The notes below the pieces were generated by a model, which ran no database searches, was not told where the DNA came from, and worked only from the letters and a program-made list of their open reading frames with translations. A stretch of DNA of 64,000 bases, from contig NZ_CP007753.1 of the NCBI RefSeq assembly GCF_000757845.1, forward strand, positions 1,116,001 to 1,180,000, in the 5' to 3' direction. The DNA comes from Prochlorococcus sp. MIT 0604 (GTDB lineage: Bacteria > Cyanobacteriota > Cyanobacteriia > PCC-6307 > Cyanobiaceae). Position 1 is the first letter of the stretch. Each line of letters begins with the position of its first letter. A program made the position numbers and the translations under genes. Shown here in pieces: positions 26,906 to 36,631 of the stretch.

Positions 26906-27059
26906 CTCTAATTCTTTATATTTTCTTTATAATTTATCAAAAAATCAGCTCAAATATAAATTAAAGATTAAATTATTGTTTGGAAGTACAAAGTTGTAAC
27001 TTATTAGACAATACATAGGTTCTCTGATGTGTTTATCTATATACAAATTAAAATTTTCA

Positions 27060-27284
27060 ATGGACAATTTCATTAGAAAAAGGATCGACATAGCGACTTG
27101 TTGGGCTACCAACAGAATTTCTGCAATGGACACTTTAGAAAGGTATGAAGACAGCTATGCAATCGCAGAAGAATTTAGAGAGTGGATATTACATATTGGA
27201 GAAAAGAACGAAAATTTAAAAGATTCTGTTTTAAATTTCCCAAAAGAATTAAAAAAGTTATTAGACCAAAAAGTCAACGATTGA
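27060..27284 (+). CDS. small hypothetical protein, 74 aa
   Basis: I use the ATG at 27060 (MDNFIRKRIDIATCWATNRI) rather than an upstream ATG at 27027, because the added 11 residues look non-coding. The product is helical and charged, with one Cys. It lies 79 bases before the NTRC gene on the same strand. Function unknown. Confidence 0.55.
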   Translation: MDNFIRKRIDIATCWATNRISAMDTLERYEDSYAIAEEFREWILHIGEKNENLKDSVLNFPKELKKLLDQKVND

Positions 27285-27363
27285 GTAATAAATCTATCGA
27301 GTGAAATCCGCCTTACATTATTTTGGTTTGTTTATTATTATAAGTAGTGAAATTAGCAAATAA

Positions 27364-28740
27364 ATGGAAAATAAAGAGAAGATTTCAAACGTAGAAAATG
27401 TTGTAATTATTGGCTCGGGACCTGCAGGTTATACTGCCGCAATATATGCCGCACGAGCAAATCTTCAACCATTACTTATAACAGGATTTAATTCTGGCGG
27501 AATTCCTGGTGGGCAATTAATGACTACAACATTTGTTGAAAATTATCCAGGTTTCCCAGATGGAGTACTAGGTCCTGAATTGATGGATCTAATGAAGGCT
27601 CAAGCAGAAAGATGGGGCACTAATTTATACGAAAGTGATGTAGTCTCAATTAATACCGATTCACATCCCTTTGAAATAAAAACTTTAGAAGGTACTATAA
27701 AATCTAACTCAATTATTATTGCAACTGGAGCAAGTGCAAATAGATTAGGCGTGATAAATGAAGATAAATTCTGGAGTAAAGGAATAAGTGCTTGTGCAAT
27801 ATGTGATGGAGCCACCCCACAATTTAGAGATGAAGAATTAGCTGTTATTGGAGGGGGCGACTCTGCATGTGAAGAAGCAGCATATCTCACAAAGTACGGA
27901 AGCAAAGTGCATTTGATTGTTCGATCAGAGAAATTAAGGGCTAGCGCAGCAATGGTTGATAGAGTAAAAGCTAATCCAAAAATAAAAATTCATTGGAACA
28001 CAAAAGTTTATAAAGCGGATGGTTCTGAATGGCTTGAGAGAATAGAAACTATTCACTCTCAAGAAGGTAAAGGGGAAATCAATATAAAAGGTCTTTTTTA
28101 CGCGATAGGGCACACACCTAATACGAAATTCTTAGACAACAAAATTGATTTAGATAATAAAGGCTATATTGCTTGCAAATCAGGAAGACCAGAAACATCT
28201 ATTGAAGGCATATTTGCAGCAGGTGACGTTGTTGATTCTGAGTGGAGACAAGGAGTTACCGCTGCAGGAACTGGATGCATGGCAGCATTAGCTACTGAAA
28301 GATGGTTAGCCGAGAAAAACTTAGCGAAGACTATAGTCAGAGAGACTCCCGAACCTGAAAAAAAACTTAATTCATCAGGGTTTAATGAAGAAGAAGTTAA
28401 TGAAGATACTTTCGATTCAAACTCTGAATGGCAAAAAGGCAGCTATGCATTGAGGAAACTTTATCACGAGAGTAAAAAACCTATCTTAGTAATTTTTAGT
28501 TCCCCAAGCTGCGGCCCGTGTCATGTTTTGAAACCTCAGTTAAAAAGAGTAATTAAAGAACTTGATGGTGCAGTTCTTGGCGTTGAAATAGATATTGATA
28601 AAGATCAAGATATTGCAAAACAAGCTGGTATTAACGGTACACCAACAGTTCAACTTTTCAAAGAAAAATTATTAAAAAATCAATGGCAAGGTGTTAAACA
28701 AAGAAGTGAGTTTAAAGAAGCCATTAAAAATATTATCTAA
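27364..28740 (+). CDS. trxB: NADPH-thioredoxin reductase with fused thioredoxin (NTRC)
   Basis: The protein joins an NADPH-dependent thioredoxin reductase to a C-terminal thioredoxin, the NTRC architecture of cyanobacteria and chloroplasts that reduces 2-Cys peroxiredoxins and tunes redox metabolism. The FAD motif GSGPAGYTAA is at residues 17-26, the reductase disulphide CAIC at about 144-147, the NADPH motif GGGDSACEEA follows, then FAD motif GIFAAGDV. The thioredoxin active site CGPC is at about 383-386. All active-site Cys are present in this 458-aa chain. Confidence 0.95.
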   Translation: MENKEKISNVENVVIIGSGPAGYTAAIYAARANLQPLLITGFNSGGIPGGQLMTTTFVENYPGFPDGVLGPELMDLMKAQAERWGTNLYESDVVSINTDSHPFEIKTLEGTIKSNSIIIATGASANRLGVINEDKFWSKGISACAICDGATPQFRDEELAVIGGGDSACEEAAYLTKYGSKVHLIVRSEKLRASAAMVDRVKANPKIKIHWNTKVYKADGSEWLERIETIHSQEGKGEINIKGLFYAIGHTPNTKFLDNKIDLDNKGYIACKSGRPETSIEGIFAAGDVVDSEWRQGVTAAGTGCMAALATERWLAEKNLAKTIVRETPEPEKKLNSSGFNEEEVNEDTFDSNSEWQKGSYALRKLYHESKKPILVIFSSPSCGPCHVLKPQLKRVIKELDGAVLGVEIDIDKDQDIAKQAGINGTPTVQLFKEKLLKNQWQGVKQRSEFKEAIKNII

Positions 28741-28749
28741 AGTAACTTT

Positions 28750-29016
28750 TTACTTATTATTCCTCTTAGGATTATTTTTATTAGTAGTAGGTCTAGCACC
28801 ACCTGAATTCCTTTCTCTATAAGTTATCCTCCCTCTAGAAAGATCATAGGGGCTTATCTCAACCAACACTTTGTCGCCAGCCAATAATTTAATTCTAAAT
28901 TTAGTCAATTTGCCTGCAGCTCTACATAAACATTGATGCCCTTCAGGTTGTTCTAAGGTAACCAAATAAAATCCATTTCCCTGCTCTTTTTCTATAACAC
29001 CTGAGGTTTCAATCAT
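28750..29016 (-). CDS. infA: translation initiation factor IF-1
   Basis: IF-1 is a one-domain S1/OB-fold protein that binds the ribosomal A site during initiation. MIETSGVIEKEQGNGFYLV starts the domain, and LLAGDKVLVEISPYDLSRGR, ending ITYRER, is the conserved C-terminal part. Unlike the 72-aa E. coli protein it has an Asn/Lys/Pro-rich tail of about 20 residues. It converges on the NTRC gene with nine bases between. Confidence 0.93.
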   Translation of the reverse strand: MIETSGVIEKEQGNGFYLVTLEQPEGHQCLCRAAGKLTKFRIKLLAGDKVLVEISPYDLSRGRITYRERNSGGARPTTNKNNPKRNNK

Positions 29017-29107
29017 TAATTAATCTTTTACTATGATCATATTATCAGAAAAAGATTGGCCAAAATTGATTTAAGAAAAATTACATAAGTAAAATATGAA
29101 ATTCAAT

Positions 29108-29320
29108 TCAAATTAAAAATTTAATTTCATTAATTATTTGAAGTTGACCATAGTAAAAATTTGCTTTCGCAATTTTTTCAGAATCTTCTAATTGATCAAA
29201 AAAAACAAACCCAAGGCTTTCCCATAATGAAGATCCGCATACATTATTCAATTCATTTTTTGCTTCTTTTGCGAAATTATCTAGTTTTCGTTCAAGATTT
29301 TTAGACTTAGAAACAGACAT
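29108..29320 (-). CDS. small hypothetical protein, 70 aa
   Basis: The product (MSVSKSKNLERKLDNFAKEA) is helical and soluble with one Cys, and ends with FYYGQLQIINEIKFLI. A perfect 7-base palindrome sits just upstream of its start (29336-29355), which could be an operator. It lies between ycf39 and infA on the same strand. No function is recognised. Confidence 0.55.
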   Translation of the reverse strand: MSVSKSKNLERKLDNFAKEAKNELNNVCGSSLWESLGFVFFDQLEDSEKIAKANFYYGQLQIINEIKFLI

Positions 29321-29335
29321 AATCCATAATATTTA

Positions 29336-29355
29336 TATAGTACAAATATACTATA
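29336..29355. promoter_or_regulatory. palindromic operator candidate TATAGTA-N6-TACTATA
   Basis: A perfect seven-base inverted repeat separated by six bases lies 16 bases upstream of the minus-strand start at 29320 and 20 bases after the ycf39 stop. It contains -10-like sequence on the minus strand. A dimeric repressor site overlapping the promoter is plausible. The AT-rich arms make chance possible. Confidence 0.4.
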
Positions 29356-29374
29356 AAAGTCTAAAATTGCAATA

Positions 29375-30337
29375 TTAAAAAGGTAATCTCTTTTTTTCCT
29401 CAATATTCAGGTCTGCTTCCATTTCCCTTAATCTTTTAAGTATTTGTTGGTAGTACTCTTTTAAATAACTTTCTAGTGAGGTCATATCTTCTTTTCTAAG
29501 TTCCAATATTTCGTAAGTTTTGCTCATGTCAGCATCCAATGATTCACCACTACTAGTTACTTCAGCGAAAGCCAATCTCTCAGCAACATTTAAAGAGTCT
29601 TGGAAAAAAGAAACTACTTTCTGAGTGATACTAATCAGAAAAGGTGAAACTCTAAAAATTTTAGCCTTCTTTTCGCTAAATTTTTCACATAAGGATATGA
29701 CTTCGGTTGAATCCCATGCTTTTGGACCAACCAATGGCAATGATACTCTATGGGTTTTTGGATTATTAACTGCTGCGACAATAATTTTTGCCATGTCTTG
29801 AGTATTCATGTATGCGATCTTAGTTGGAGTTCCACTCATCCATACTGCTTGACTATCTAAAATTGGGATAGCAAATTGACCTATAACTCCTTGCATAAAA
29901 GCTGCGCATTTGAAAATTGTATATTCTAGATCAGATTTCTCAAGAAGTTTTTCAGTACAATGTTTAATGTCCATTAATGGAACATTTCTAAATTTTTCTG
30001 TTAAAAGAATTGAAAGGAATATTACTCTTTTTACATTTAAAGATTCACAAGCGTTGAACAAGTTAACTTTTCCATCCCAATCTATTTCATAAATACTTTT
30101 AGGATCATCTGGTTTACTTGTAGCAGCATCAATAACAACTTCAATATCTTGCAATGCATATTCAATATCAGAAGAATTCAATAAGTTTCCTTTTGTCAGC
30201 TCACAACCCCACTCTTGAAGAAAGGAAGCTTTTCTTGGGTTTCTTACAAAGCATCTAACATCATGTCCATCCTCTATAGCTTGCTTAGCTATTTGTCTCC
30301 CAAGTGTCCCTGTTGCTCCTACTAAAAGAATCTTCAT
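29375..30337 (-). CDS. ycf39: Ycf39-type atypical SDR (photosystem II assembly)
   Basis: The 320-aa protein has an N-terminal Rossmann motif VGATGTLGRQIAKQA and NmrA-like features but lacks the YxxxK catalytic pair of classical SDRs. This matches Ycf39/HCF244. In Synechocystis this protein pairs with high-light-inducible proteins and delivers pigment to nascent D1 in the PSII reaction-centre complex. Four hli genes about 18 kb away fit that partnership. petM lies just upstream on the same strand. Confidence 0.88.
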   Translation of the reverse strand: MKILLVGATGTLGRQIAKQAIEDGHDVRCFVRNPRKASFLQEWGCELTKGNLLNSSDIEYALQDIEVVIDAATSKPDDPKSIYEIDWDGKVNLFNACESLNVKRVIFLSILLTEKFRNVPLMDIKHCTEKLLEKSDLEYTIFKCAAFMQGVIGQFAIPILDSQAVWMSGTPTKIAYMNTQDMAKIIVAAVNNPKTHRVSLPLVGPKAWDSTEVISLCEKFSEKKAKIFRVSPFLISITQKVVSFFQDSLNVAERLAFAEVTSSGESLDADMSKTYEILELRKEDMTSLESYLKEYYQQILKRLREMEADLNIEEKKRLPF

Positions 30338-30395
30338 ATTTTAAGATTTACTTAATTTGTAGACAATAACTCAAATTGTGATGTGTTCGTGAGAA

Positions 30396-30494
30396 TCAAT
30401 CTCCCTGAAACTTTAATAATAGTGCTCCACCAACCAATCCTATTGGTATCAGTATCCAAAAAACTGCCGCAATACTAAAAATTTCTTTTGCCAT
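30396..30494 (-). CDS. petM: cytochrome b6-f complex subunit 7 (PetM)
   Basis: The 32-residue [23 protein letters not shown], continuing [12 protein letters not shown], matches PetM, a single-helix subunit of the cytochrome b6f complex that moves electrons from plastoquinol to plastocyanin. The Pro-containing helix and the LKFQGD end are typical. It is divergent from the 30570 gene and precedes ycf39. Confidence 0.92.
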
Positions 30495-30569
30495 AGTAAA
30501 ATTGAATGATTACTATAATCTACATTCAATATACATTTATTTGTTAAAAAAGTAGATAATGCAAATATC

Positions 30570-31532
30570 TTGAAAATTTTTAAATATATGAATAATAATT
30601 TTGAAGAAGAAAATATTAATCTTCCTAATTTCTGGAATTGGAATGGTTTTAAAGTTTGTTGGAGTGTTTCAGGAGAAGATAATGAAATTCCAATTATCTT
30701 TCTTCACGGATTTGGCGCCAGTCGAAAACATTGGAGGAAAAATATAGAATATTTCACGAAAAGGAATTGTGCCTCATATTCCTTAGATTTAATAGGATTT
30801 GGAGATTCAGATCAACCAGGGATAAGACAAATTGGAGAATTAAATAATAAGATTTGGTGTAATCAAGTAAAAGACTTTATCTCACAGGTAATTAGACCAA
30901 AGAACTCTTCGAAAGTAATTCTCATTGGCAATTCCCTCGGATCATTGATAGCTTTAACATGTGCTGTTTCATTTAATGATCAGATTGCAACAGTTATTGC
31001 ATCGCCTCTGCCAGATCAAATCCAAGAGAATAAACAGTCAAAAACAAAAAAATCATCACTTATAAAATTTAAAGATAAATTCATAAGAATATTTTTTATA
31101 TTTTTCCCTTTAGAGATTATTTTATTTTTAATAACAAAATTAGGGGTTATAAAACTGGGATTAAATTCTGCCTATTTCAAAAAAGACAATATTGATTGCG
31201 AACTTATAAATTTGGTGACAAAACCAGTTTTAAGAAAAACTTCAGCGAGATCATTAAGAGCAATGTGCATTGGAATGTCTACAAGAGATGAAAAATTTAA
31301 AGCTTCTTACCTTTTGAGAAAACTATGCGCCTCAAAAAAAGTTCCTTTTTTATTGATTTGGGGGGAAAAAGATAATTTCATACCTTTATTTGTTGGTAAA
31401 AAGATTGCAAATTTCCATAGATGGGTAAAATTAAAAATAGTATCTAATTCAGGGCATTGTATCCATGATGAAGATCCATCAGTATTCAATAGAATCTCTT
31501 ATGAATGGATTAGAGATTTAAAAATCTTTTAA
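30570..31532 (+). CDS. alpha/beta hydrolase
   Basis: The oxyanion motif is IFLHGFGASRKHWRKNIEYF, the nucleophile elbow is IGNSLGSLIALTCA (Ser near residue 128), and Asp/His are in IWGEKDNFIPL and SNSGHCIHDED. The start is either TTG 30570 or ATG 30588 (MNNNFEEENI); no Shine-Dalgarno settles it. Family members include esterases and haloperoxidase-like proteins; the substrate is unknown. It is three bases upstream of ilvH. Confidence 0.82.
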   Translation: MKIFKYMNNNFEEENINLPNFWNWNGFKVCWSVSGEDNEIPIIFLHGFGASRKHWRKNIEYFTKRNCASYSLDLIGFGDSDQPGIRQIGELNNKIWCNQVKDFISQVIRPKNSSKVILIGNSLGSLIALTCAVSFNDQIATVIASPLPDQIQENKQSKTKKSSLIKFKDKFIRIFFIFFPLEIILFLITKLGVIKLGLNSAYFKKDNIDCELINLVTKPVLRKTSARSLRAMCIGMSTRDEKFKASYLLRKLCASKKVPFLLIWGEKDNFIPLFVGKKIANFHRWVKLKIVSNSGHCIHDEDPSVFNRISYEWIRDLKIF

Positions 31533-31535
31533 AAT

Positions 31536-32060
31536 ATGAAACATACATTATCAGTTCTCGTAGAAGACGAATCTGGAGCCTTGAGTAGAATCTCAGGTCT
31601 CTTTGCTAGAAGGGGATTCAACATAGATAGTCTTGCGGTAGGGCCTGCAGAATCCAAAGGGATTTCGAGATTAACAATGGTAGTAGAAGGTGATGATGAA
31701 ACTCTTCAACAAATGACTAAACAGCTTAATAAGTTATTTAATGTTCTGGGAGTTGTAGATTTTACTAATCTCGCAGCTGTTGAGAGGGAATTGATGTTAC
31801 TAAAAGTTTCATCAAAAGAAGATACCAGGAGTAATATCCTTGATATAGTTCAGATTTTCCGTGCAAAAGTTGTTGATGTATCAGATATGGCCTTAACTCT
31901 CGAGGTGGTTGGAGATCCTGGGAAGTTAGTTGCTCTAGAGAAATTACTCGAGCCATACGGCATCCTTGAAATAGCGAGAACTGGTAAGGTAGCTCTTAAA
32001 CGCTCTTCAGGGGTTAATACAGAAATGTTGAAAATAAACAAATATTCTCTAGAAATTTAA
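31536..32060 (+). CDS. ilvH: acetolactate synthase small (regulatory) subunit
   Basis: Regulatory subunit of acetohydroxyacid synthase, the first common step of branched-chain amino-acid synthesis. It confers valine feedback inhibition. The N-terminal ACT domain ([20 protein letters not shown], then NIDSLAVGP) and the C-terminal domain ending [15 protein letters not shown] are both present in 174 aa. It follows the hydrolase by three bases and converges on the cyclophilin gene, overlapping it by four bases. Confidence 0.95.
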   Translation: MKHTLSVLVEDESGALSRISGLFARRGFNIDSLAVGPAESKGISRLTMVVEGDDETLQQMTKQLNKLFNVLGVVDFTNLAAVERELMLLKVSSKEDTRSNILDIVQIFRAKVVDVSDMALTLEVVGDPGKLVALEKLLEPYGILEIARTGKVALKRSSGVNTEMLKINKYSLEI

Positions 32061-32713
32061 TTAATTATCTTGACTGCCTTGATGTAGTCTTCTTTATTAA
32101 TTTTTTTGAGTACATCTAATCCTTTTATAATTTTTCCAAAAATTGAATATCTTCCATCTAATTCTGGGATATTAGTAGTTACAAAGAAGAATTCAGTTGA
32201 TGAAGACTTATTGTTAGAGCTCTTAACCATAGCAATTGAACCATTATCAAAAGTATTAACTAAATTTTCAGTTTCGTTAGGATTTTTTATTTGATAGTTA
32301 TATCTTGGGTTACTTTCTTCTTTGAATTTTATTTCTAAAGGTATTGATAGACTTGTCTTATTCGGGTTTTGATTTCTTTCAAAATAATTTTTATTTTTTG
32401 GATTAACACCACCATGTATAAATCTTATTTGGCTAAAGTTTATTATTTTATAAAATTTTTGATTTAAGTAAATATCATTGTCTATGTTTTCCAGAAAGTT
32501 TGATACTGTTACTGGGTTATCTTTACCAAATAATTCAACCTCAAAATCACCTTTTGTAGTTTTAAAATTAACTATTTTATTACTCTGAATACAACTAAAA
32601 CCAAGTTTTTGGCAGTAATAATTTGTATCAATCTTATTTTTATAACTACAAGCTTGAAACAAAAACAAAACCTGTAAAAAAGATAATGTACTTATAAAAA
32701 AATTTTTTTTTAT
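32057..32713 (-). CDS. cyclophilin-type peptidyl-prolyl isomerase, probable lipoprotein
   Basis: The catalytic domain begins [20 protein letters not shown] and contains [18 protein letters not shown] and FFVTTN, as in cyclophilins that isomerise Xaa-Pro bonds. The shortest start (TTG 32668) would cut off a clear lipoprotein signal, [21 protein letters not shown], with its lipobox ending FQAC. The frame stays open to an ATA at 32713, four bases into the ycf4 stop (ATAA overlap). No ATG/GTG/TTG occurs between. I therefore extend to 32713 and suspect ATA initiation. It is probably periplasmic and membrane anchored. Confidence 0.75.
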   Translation of the reverse strand: MKKNFFISTLSFLQVLFLFQACSYKNKIDTNYYCQKLGFSCIQSNKIVNFKTTKGDFEVELFGKDNPVTVSNFLENIDNDIYLNQKFYKIINFSQIRFIHGGVNPKNKNYFERNQNPNKTSLSIPLEIKFKEESNPRYNYQIKNPNETENLVNTFDNGSIAMVKSSNNKSSSTEFFFVTTNIPELDGRYSIFGKIIKGLDVLKKINKEDYIKAVKIIN

Positions 32714-33267
32714 TTTAAGCCCTCCAAATTAACATCCAAAAATTTAGCCAGACGAGCTCCTTCTTCTTCAACTTGAAGCAGTGGTTTAAGTTCACCTGCT
32801 CCGCTTAAAGGGAGAGGTTTTTTTCTTCCTTTCAATACTAATGCAATTCTTCTTCTAGGATTAAATCCCTCACTTATATCTAACTTGACCGATTTAATTT
32901 CATCGAAATTTAATTTAACTTCAATATCTTTGAATAATCCTTTCCTTCTTATTTCTACAGATTTTGATGATTTATCAAAATAATTACTTCCTGAACCAAA
33001 ATTTATGTAAACCAAATACCACAAGTAAAAATTTAATAAATTGGCTATTACTCCATATGCTCCCATTATTATTCCTTGAGGGATAAACAATAAACTTGAA
33101 GGATTTCCTAAAGGTAATAAATCCCTTCCTGTGTAGCTAGATATAGAGGCCAAAACAAAACCAATACCTCCTATTGTTAGCATTCCTCCAATAATGTAAT
33201 TTGAAATTTTTCTTGATCCACCAATTTTTTGTTCGATTTTATCGAAAGACTTAAGGTCTGATTTCAT
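32710..33267 (-). CDS. ycf4: photosystem I assembly protein Ycf4
   Basis: Ycf4 (185 aa) is a thylakoid protein that scaffolds photosystem I assembly. It has two N-terminal helices around YIIGGMLTIGGIGFVLASIS and FIPQGIIMGAYGV, then a C-terminal domain with RRRIALVLKGRKKPLPLSG. It is upstream of the cyclophilin gene, whose frame overlaps the stop by four bases, and is divergent from psbD. Confidence 0.95.
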   Translation of the reverse strand: MKSDLKSFDKIEQKIGGSRKISNYIIGGMLTIGGIGFVLASISSYTGRDLLPLGNPSSLLFIPQGIIMGAYGVIANLLNFYLWYLVYINFGSGSNYFDKSSKSVEIRRKGLFKDIEVKLNFDEIKSVKLDISEGFNPRRRIALVLKGRKKPLPLSGAGELKPLLQVEEEGARLAKFLDVNLEGLK

Positions 33268-33450
33268 TTTTATTCCTTTTTTAGATCCTAATTCAGATAA
33301 TTTAACAAATTAAGGGAGTATTCTTACCTAATTTTTAATAAAAAAGTCAGGAAAGCTTTACAAGGCATTTCAGATATACAAATATTTCCCCACATTACTC
33401 TCAATCTTTGTTACAGTCACTGCGTATCCCGAAGCTAAAAACGATTTCTC

Positions 33451-34527
33451 ATGACGATCGCAGTTGGTAGCGCCCCACAAAGAGGATGGTTTGATGTCCT
33501 CGATGATTGGTTGAAGCGCGACCGCTTTGTATTTATTGGTTGGTCCGGACTACTTCTACTTCCTTGTGCATATCTTGCTATAGGTGGTTGGTTTGTCGGA
33601 ACAACATTTGTTACCTCATGGTACACACACGGAGTTGCAAGCTCATACCTTGAAGGTTGTAACTTCTTAACAGCAGCTGTAAGCACCCCTGGTGATGCCA
33701 TGGGACACAGTCTTCTATTTTTATGGGGTCCTGAAGCCCAAGGTAGTTTCGTAAGATGGCTACAACTTGGAGGTCTTTGGAACTTCGTTGCATTACATGG
33801 AGTATTTGGCCTTATTGGTTTTATGCTTCGTCAGTTTGAAATTGCTGGCCTTGTTGGAATTAGACCATACAACGCACTAGCTTTCTCAGCAGTAATTGCA
33901 GTATTCACAAGTATTTTCCTTATTTACCCTTTAGGACAGCATAGTTGGTTCTTCGCACCTTCATTCGGTGTTGCAGCAATCTTCCGTTACATTCTGTTCA
34001 TTCAAGGTTTCCACAATATCACTTTAAATCCATTCCATATGATGGGAGTTGCTGGAATTCTTGGTGGTGCTCTACTTTGCGCTATCCATGGAGCTACAGT
34101 ACAAAATACTTTGTATGAAGATACAAGTATTTACACAGATGGTAAGGTCCAAAGTTCAACATTTAGAGCTTTTGATCCAACTCAAGAAGAAGAAACTTAT
34201 TCAATGATTACAGCGAATAGATTCTGGAGTCAAATTTTCGGTATTGCTTTTTCAAACAAGCGTTTCTTACATTTCTTGATGCTATTTGTACCTGTTATGG
34301 GTATGTGGACATCTTCAATAGGTATTGTCGGCTTAGCACTAAATTTAAGAGCTTATGATTTTGTAAGCCAAGAAATCCGTGCAGCAGAAGATCCAGAATT
34401 TGAAACTTTCTATACAAAGAATATACTTTTGAACGAAGGTATGCGAGCATGGATGTCTTCTGTGGATCAACCACACGAAAACTTTGTATTCCCTGAGGAG
34501 GTTCTTCCACGTGGAAACGCCCTTTAA
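33451..34527 (+). CDS. psbD: photosystem II D2 protein
   Basis: D2 forms the PSII reaction-centre core with D1 and binds P680 chlorophyll, pheophytin, QA and the non-haem iron. The 358-aa sequence has five helices, with [15 protein letters not shown] at the start and [15 protein letters not shown] in the helix carrying Fe/QA histidines. The 5' region has no clear Shine-Dalgarno. It overlaps psbC in the classical way. Confidence 0.99.
   Translation: MTIAVGSAPQRGWFDVLDDWLKRDRFVFIGWSGLLLLPCAYLAIGGWFVGTTFVTSWYTHGVASSYLEGCNFLTAAVSTPGDAMGHSLLFLWGPEAQGSFVRWLQLGGLWNFVALHGVFGLIGFMLRQFEIAGLVGIRPYNALAFSAVIAVFTSIFLIYPLGQHSWFFAPSFGVAAIFRYILFIQGFHNITLNPFHMMGVAGILGGALLCAIHGATVQNTLYEDTSIYTDGKVQSSTFRAFDPTQEEETYSMITANRFWSQIFGIAFSNKRFLHFLMLFVPVMGMWTSSIGIVGLALNLRAYDFVSQEIRAAEDPEFETFYTKNILLNEGMRAWMSSVDQPHENFVFPEEVLPRGNAL
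34495..34501 (+). promoter_or_regulatory. Shine-Dalgarno of psbC within psbD
   Basis: GAGGAGG, inside the 3' end of psbD, lies nine bases before the GTG at 34511. It fixes the psbC start at that GTG rather than at the upstream in-frame ATG at 34484. Confidence 0.8.
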
Positions 34528-35893
34528 TAATTTATTAAGAGCTCCAAACCAAAGTATTGAGGAAACTGGTTATGCCTGGTATGTAGGTAACGCTAGATTA
34601 ATCAATTTATCTGGACGTTTATTAGGAGCTCACATTGCTCACTCTGGACTAATAGTCTTTTGGGCGGGAGCAATGATGCTCTTTGAGGTTAATCATTTTA
34701 CTTTTGATAAACCAATGTGGGAGCAAGGTTTAATCTGTATGCCACACGTTGCAATGTTTGGCTATGGGATAGGCCCAGGTGGTGAAGTTACTGATATCAT
34801 GCCTTTCTTCCAAGCAGGCGTGGTTCATTTGATAGCTTCCGCTGTACTTGGTTTTGGTGGTATTTACCATTCATTAGCAGGTCCAGAGAAACTTGAAGAA
34901 GATTTTCCATTTTTCTCAACTGATTGGAGAGATAAAAATCAAATGACAAATATCCTTGGATATCATTTGATTGTTCTAGGTGTTGGTGCATTAGCATGGT
35001 CAGTAAACTGGTGTTTTATTGGCGGTGCATATGACACATGGGCACCTGGTGGTGGTGAAGTCAGACTTGTAAACCCAACTCTAGATCCAAGAGTTATTCT
35101 TGGTTATCTATTCAGATCTCCATGGGGAGGAGCTGGTTCAATAATCGGTGTTAACTCCATTGAAGATATTGTTGGTGGACATGTTTATGTTGGTATTACT
35201 GCAATTATTGGAGGAATATTCCACATCTTTACTAAACCTTTTGGATGGGCGAGAAGAGCATTCATTTGGAACGGTGAAGGACTATTAAGTTATGCACTTG
35301 GTGGAATTTGTGTAGCAAGTTTTATTGCTTCAACATTCATCTGGTTCAACAACACTGCTTACCCTTCAGAGTTTTATGGCCCAACAAATGCTGAAGCTTC
35401 ACAAGCCCAAAGCTTTACTTTCCTAGTGAGAGATCAAAGAATTGGAGCTAACGTAGGTTCAACAATGGGACCAACAGGTCTAGGTAAGTATCTCATGAGA
35501 TCTCCTACTGGTGAAATTATATTTGGTGGTGAAACAATGAGATTTTGGGATTTCAGAGGGCCATGGTTAGAGCCTTTAAGAGGACCTAACGGATTGAGCC
35601 TCGAGAAAATCCAAAATGATATTCAGCCTTGGCAGGTAAGAAGAGCAGCTGAATATATGACTCATGCTCCTAACGCTTCTATCAACTCTGTTGGTGGAAT
35701 CATTACAGAGCCTAATGCTGTTAACTTCGTCAACTTAAGACAATGGTTAGCTGCAGCTCAATTCTTCCTAGGATGGTTTACATTCATCGGTCACCTTTGG
35801 CATGCTGGACGTGCTAGAGCGGCCGCTGCAGGTTTCGAAAAAGGAATCGACAGAAAGAGTGAACCAGCTCTAGAAATGCCTGATTTAGATTAA
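34511..35893 (+). CDS. psbC: photosystem II CP43 protein
   Basis: CP43 is the inner antenna of PSII, binding chlorophyll a and contributing to the Mn cluster. The GTG start gives [20 protein letters not shown] and 460 aa, the usual cyanobacterial form. It is supported by the GAGGAGG at 34495-34501. The start overlaps psbD by 17 bases. Six helices with paired histidines and a large lumenal loop ([17 protein letters not shown] region) are visible. A terminator follows at 35917. Confidence 0.98.
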   Translation: METPFNNLLRAPNQSIEETGYAWYVGNARLINLSGRLLGAHIAHSGLIVFWAGAMMLFEVNHFTFDKPMWEQGLICMPHVAMFGYGIGPGGEVTDIMPFFQAGVVHLIASAVLGFGGIYHSLAGPEKLEEDFPFFSTDWRDKNQMTNILGYHLIVLGVGALAWSVNWCFIGGAYDTWAPGGGEVRLVNPTLDPRVILGYLFRSPWGGAGSIIGVNSIEDIVGGHVYVGITAIIGGIFHIFTKPFGWARRAFIWNGEGLLSYALGGICVASFIASTFIWFNNTAYPSEFYGPTNAEASQAQSFTFLVRDQRIGANVGSTMGPTGLGKYLMRSPTGEIIFGGETMRFWDFRGPWLEPLRGPNGLSLEKIQNDIQPWQVRRAAEYMTHAPNASINSVGGIITEPNAVNFVNLRQWLAAAQFFLGWFTFIGHLWHAGRARAAAAGFEKGIDRKSEPALEMPDLD

Positions 35894-35916
35894 TTTCTAT
35901 CTCAACTAAAAAAATC

Positions 35917-35941
35917 CCTATCTTCGGATAGGTTTTTTTTT
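35917..35941 (+). terminator. intrinsic terminator after psbDC
   Basis: The stem CCTATC/GATAGG with a stable TTCG tetraloop is followed by nine T. It lies 24 bases after the psbC stop. The convergent maf gene ends 12 bases downstream. Confidence 0.9.
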
Positions 35942-35953
35942 GGCTCAATTTTA

Positions 35954-36565
35954 TTATCTATATAAATTTTCTCTAAGCCATGGCAAACTTAATCCCATTA
36001 CATTACTGAAGCAACCCTCTATTTTTTCTATATATTTACCGCCTATACCTTCCAAAGCAAATCCTCCGGCGCAATATAGAGGTTCATTTGTATCTACATA
36101 ACTCTTGATTTCCCAATCTTCCAACTTAGAAAAATAAACTTTTGAACTTACTGTTTCTTTTATTATTTCAGTGATTTTAAAATTTTTGGAAGTTGAGTCA
36201 AAACTTCCAACTATTAGAGTATGACCAGTATGTAAAAATCCAAATTCTCCAGACATTTTTTTCCATCTAATAATTGCCTCTTCTTTATTAGATGGTTTTC
36301 CATAAGCTTCTCCCTTAAATTCAAAAATCGAATCACACCCAAGTATTTCCAAAGAACCGAAATTAAACTCTACAGGCAATGATATTGTTTGAATTTTTTC
36401 AGATAAACTATTAGCCTTTTGAAAAGATAATTCTAAAGCTAAATTAAATATGTTCTTTTCTTGAATAGTAGTTTCATCAAAGTCACTTGATATTTGGATA
36501 AATTCAATTTGACAATTTTCAAGTAATTTCTTTCTAGATTTGGATGCAGAGGCTAGAATTAACAC
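35954..36565 (-). CDS. maf: Maf-family nucleotide pyrophosphatase
   Basis: Maf proteins hydrolyse non-canonical or modified nucleoside triphosphates and are linked to septum control. The N-terminal [14 protein letters not shown], the SSDFDET loop, LGCDSIFEF and [17 protein letters not shown] blocks match the family. Its length of 203 aa is normal. It converges on psbC and is divergent from cobQ. Confidence 0.93.
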   Translation of the reverse strand: MLILASASKSRKKLLENCQIEFIQISSDFDETTIQEKNIFNLALELSFQKANSLSEKIQTISLPVEFNFGSLEILGCDSIFEFKGEAYGKPSNKEEAIIRWKKMSGEFGFLHTGHTLIVGSFDSTSKNFKITEIIKETVSSKVYFSKLEDWEIKSYVDTNEPLYCAGGFALEGIGGKYIEKIEGCFSNVMGLSLPWLRENLYR

Positions 36566-36631
36566 AAATTTTTTACTAAATTATAATTCAATTTTCTAAT
36601 TAATAAATTTTAAAATTAATTTAAATTACTA

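Noticed and set aside
26945-27133. Minus-strand ORF of 62 aa upstream of the NTRC region
   Set aside because: It overlaps the better 27060-27284 gene on the other strand and has no ribosome binding site or recognisable features.
33301-33450. Ribosome binding site for psbD
   Set aside because: No purine-rich sequence lies at the proper distance; many photosynthesis genes in these genomes lack one, so none is annotated.
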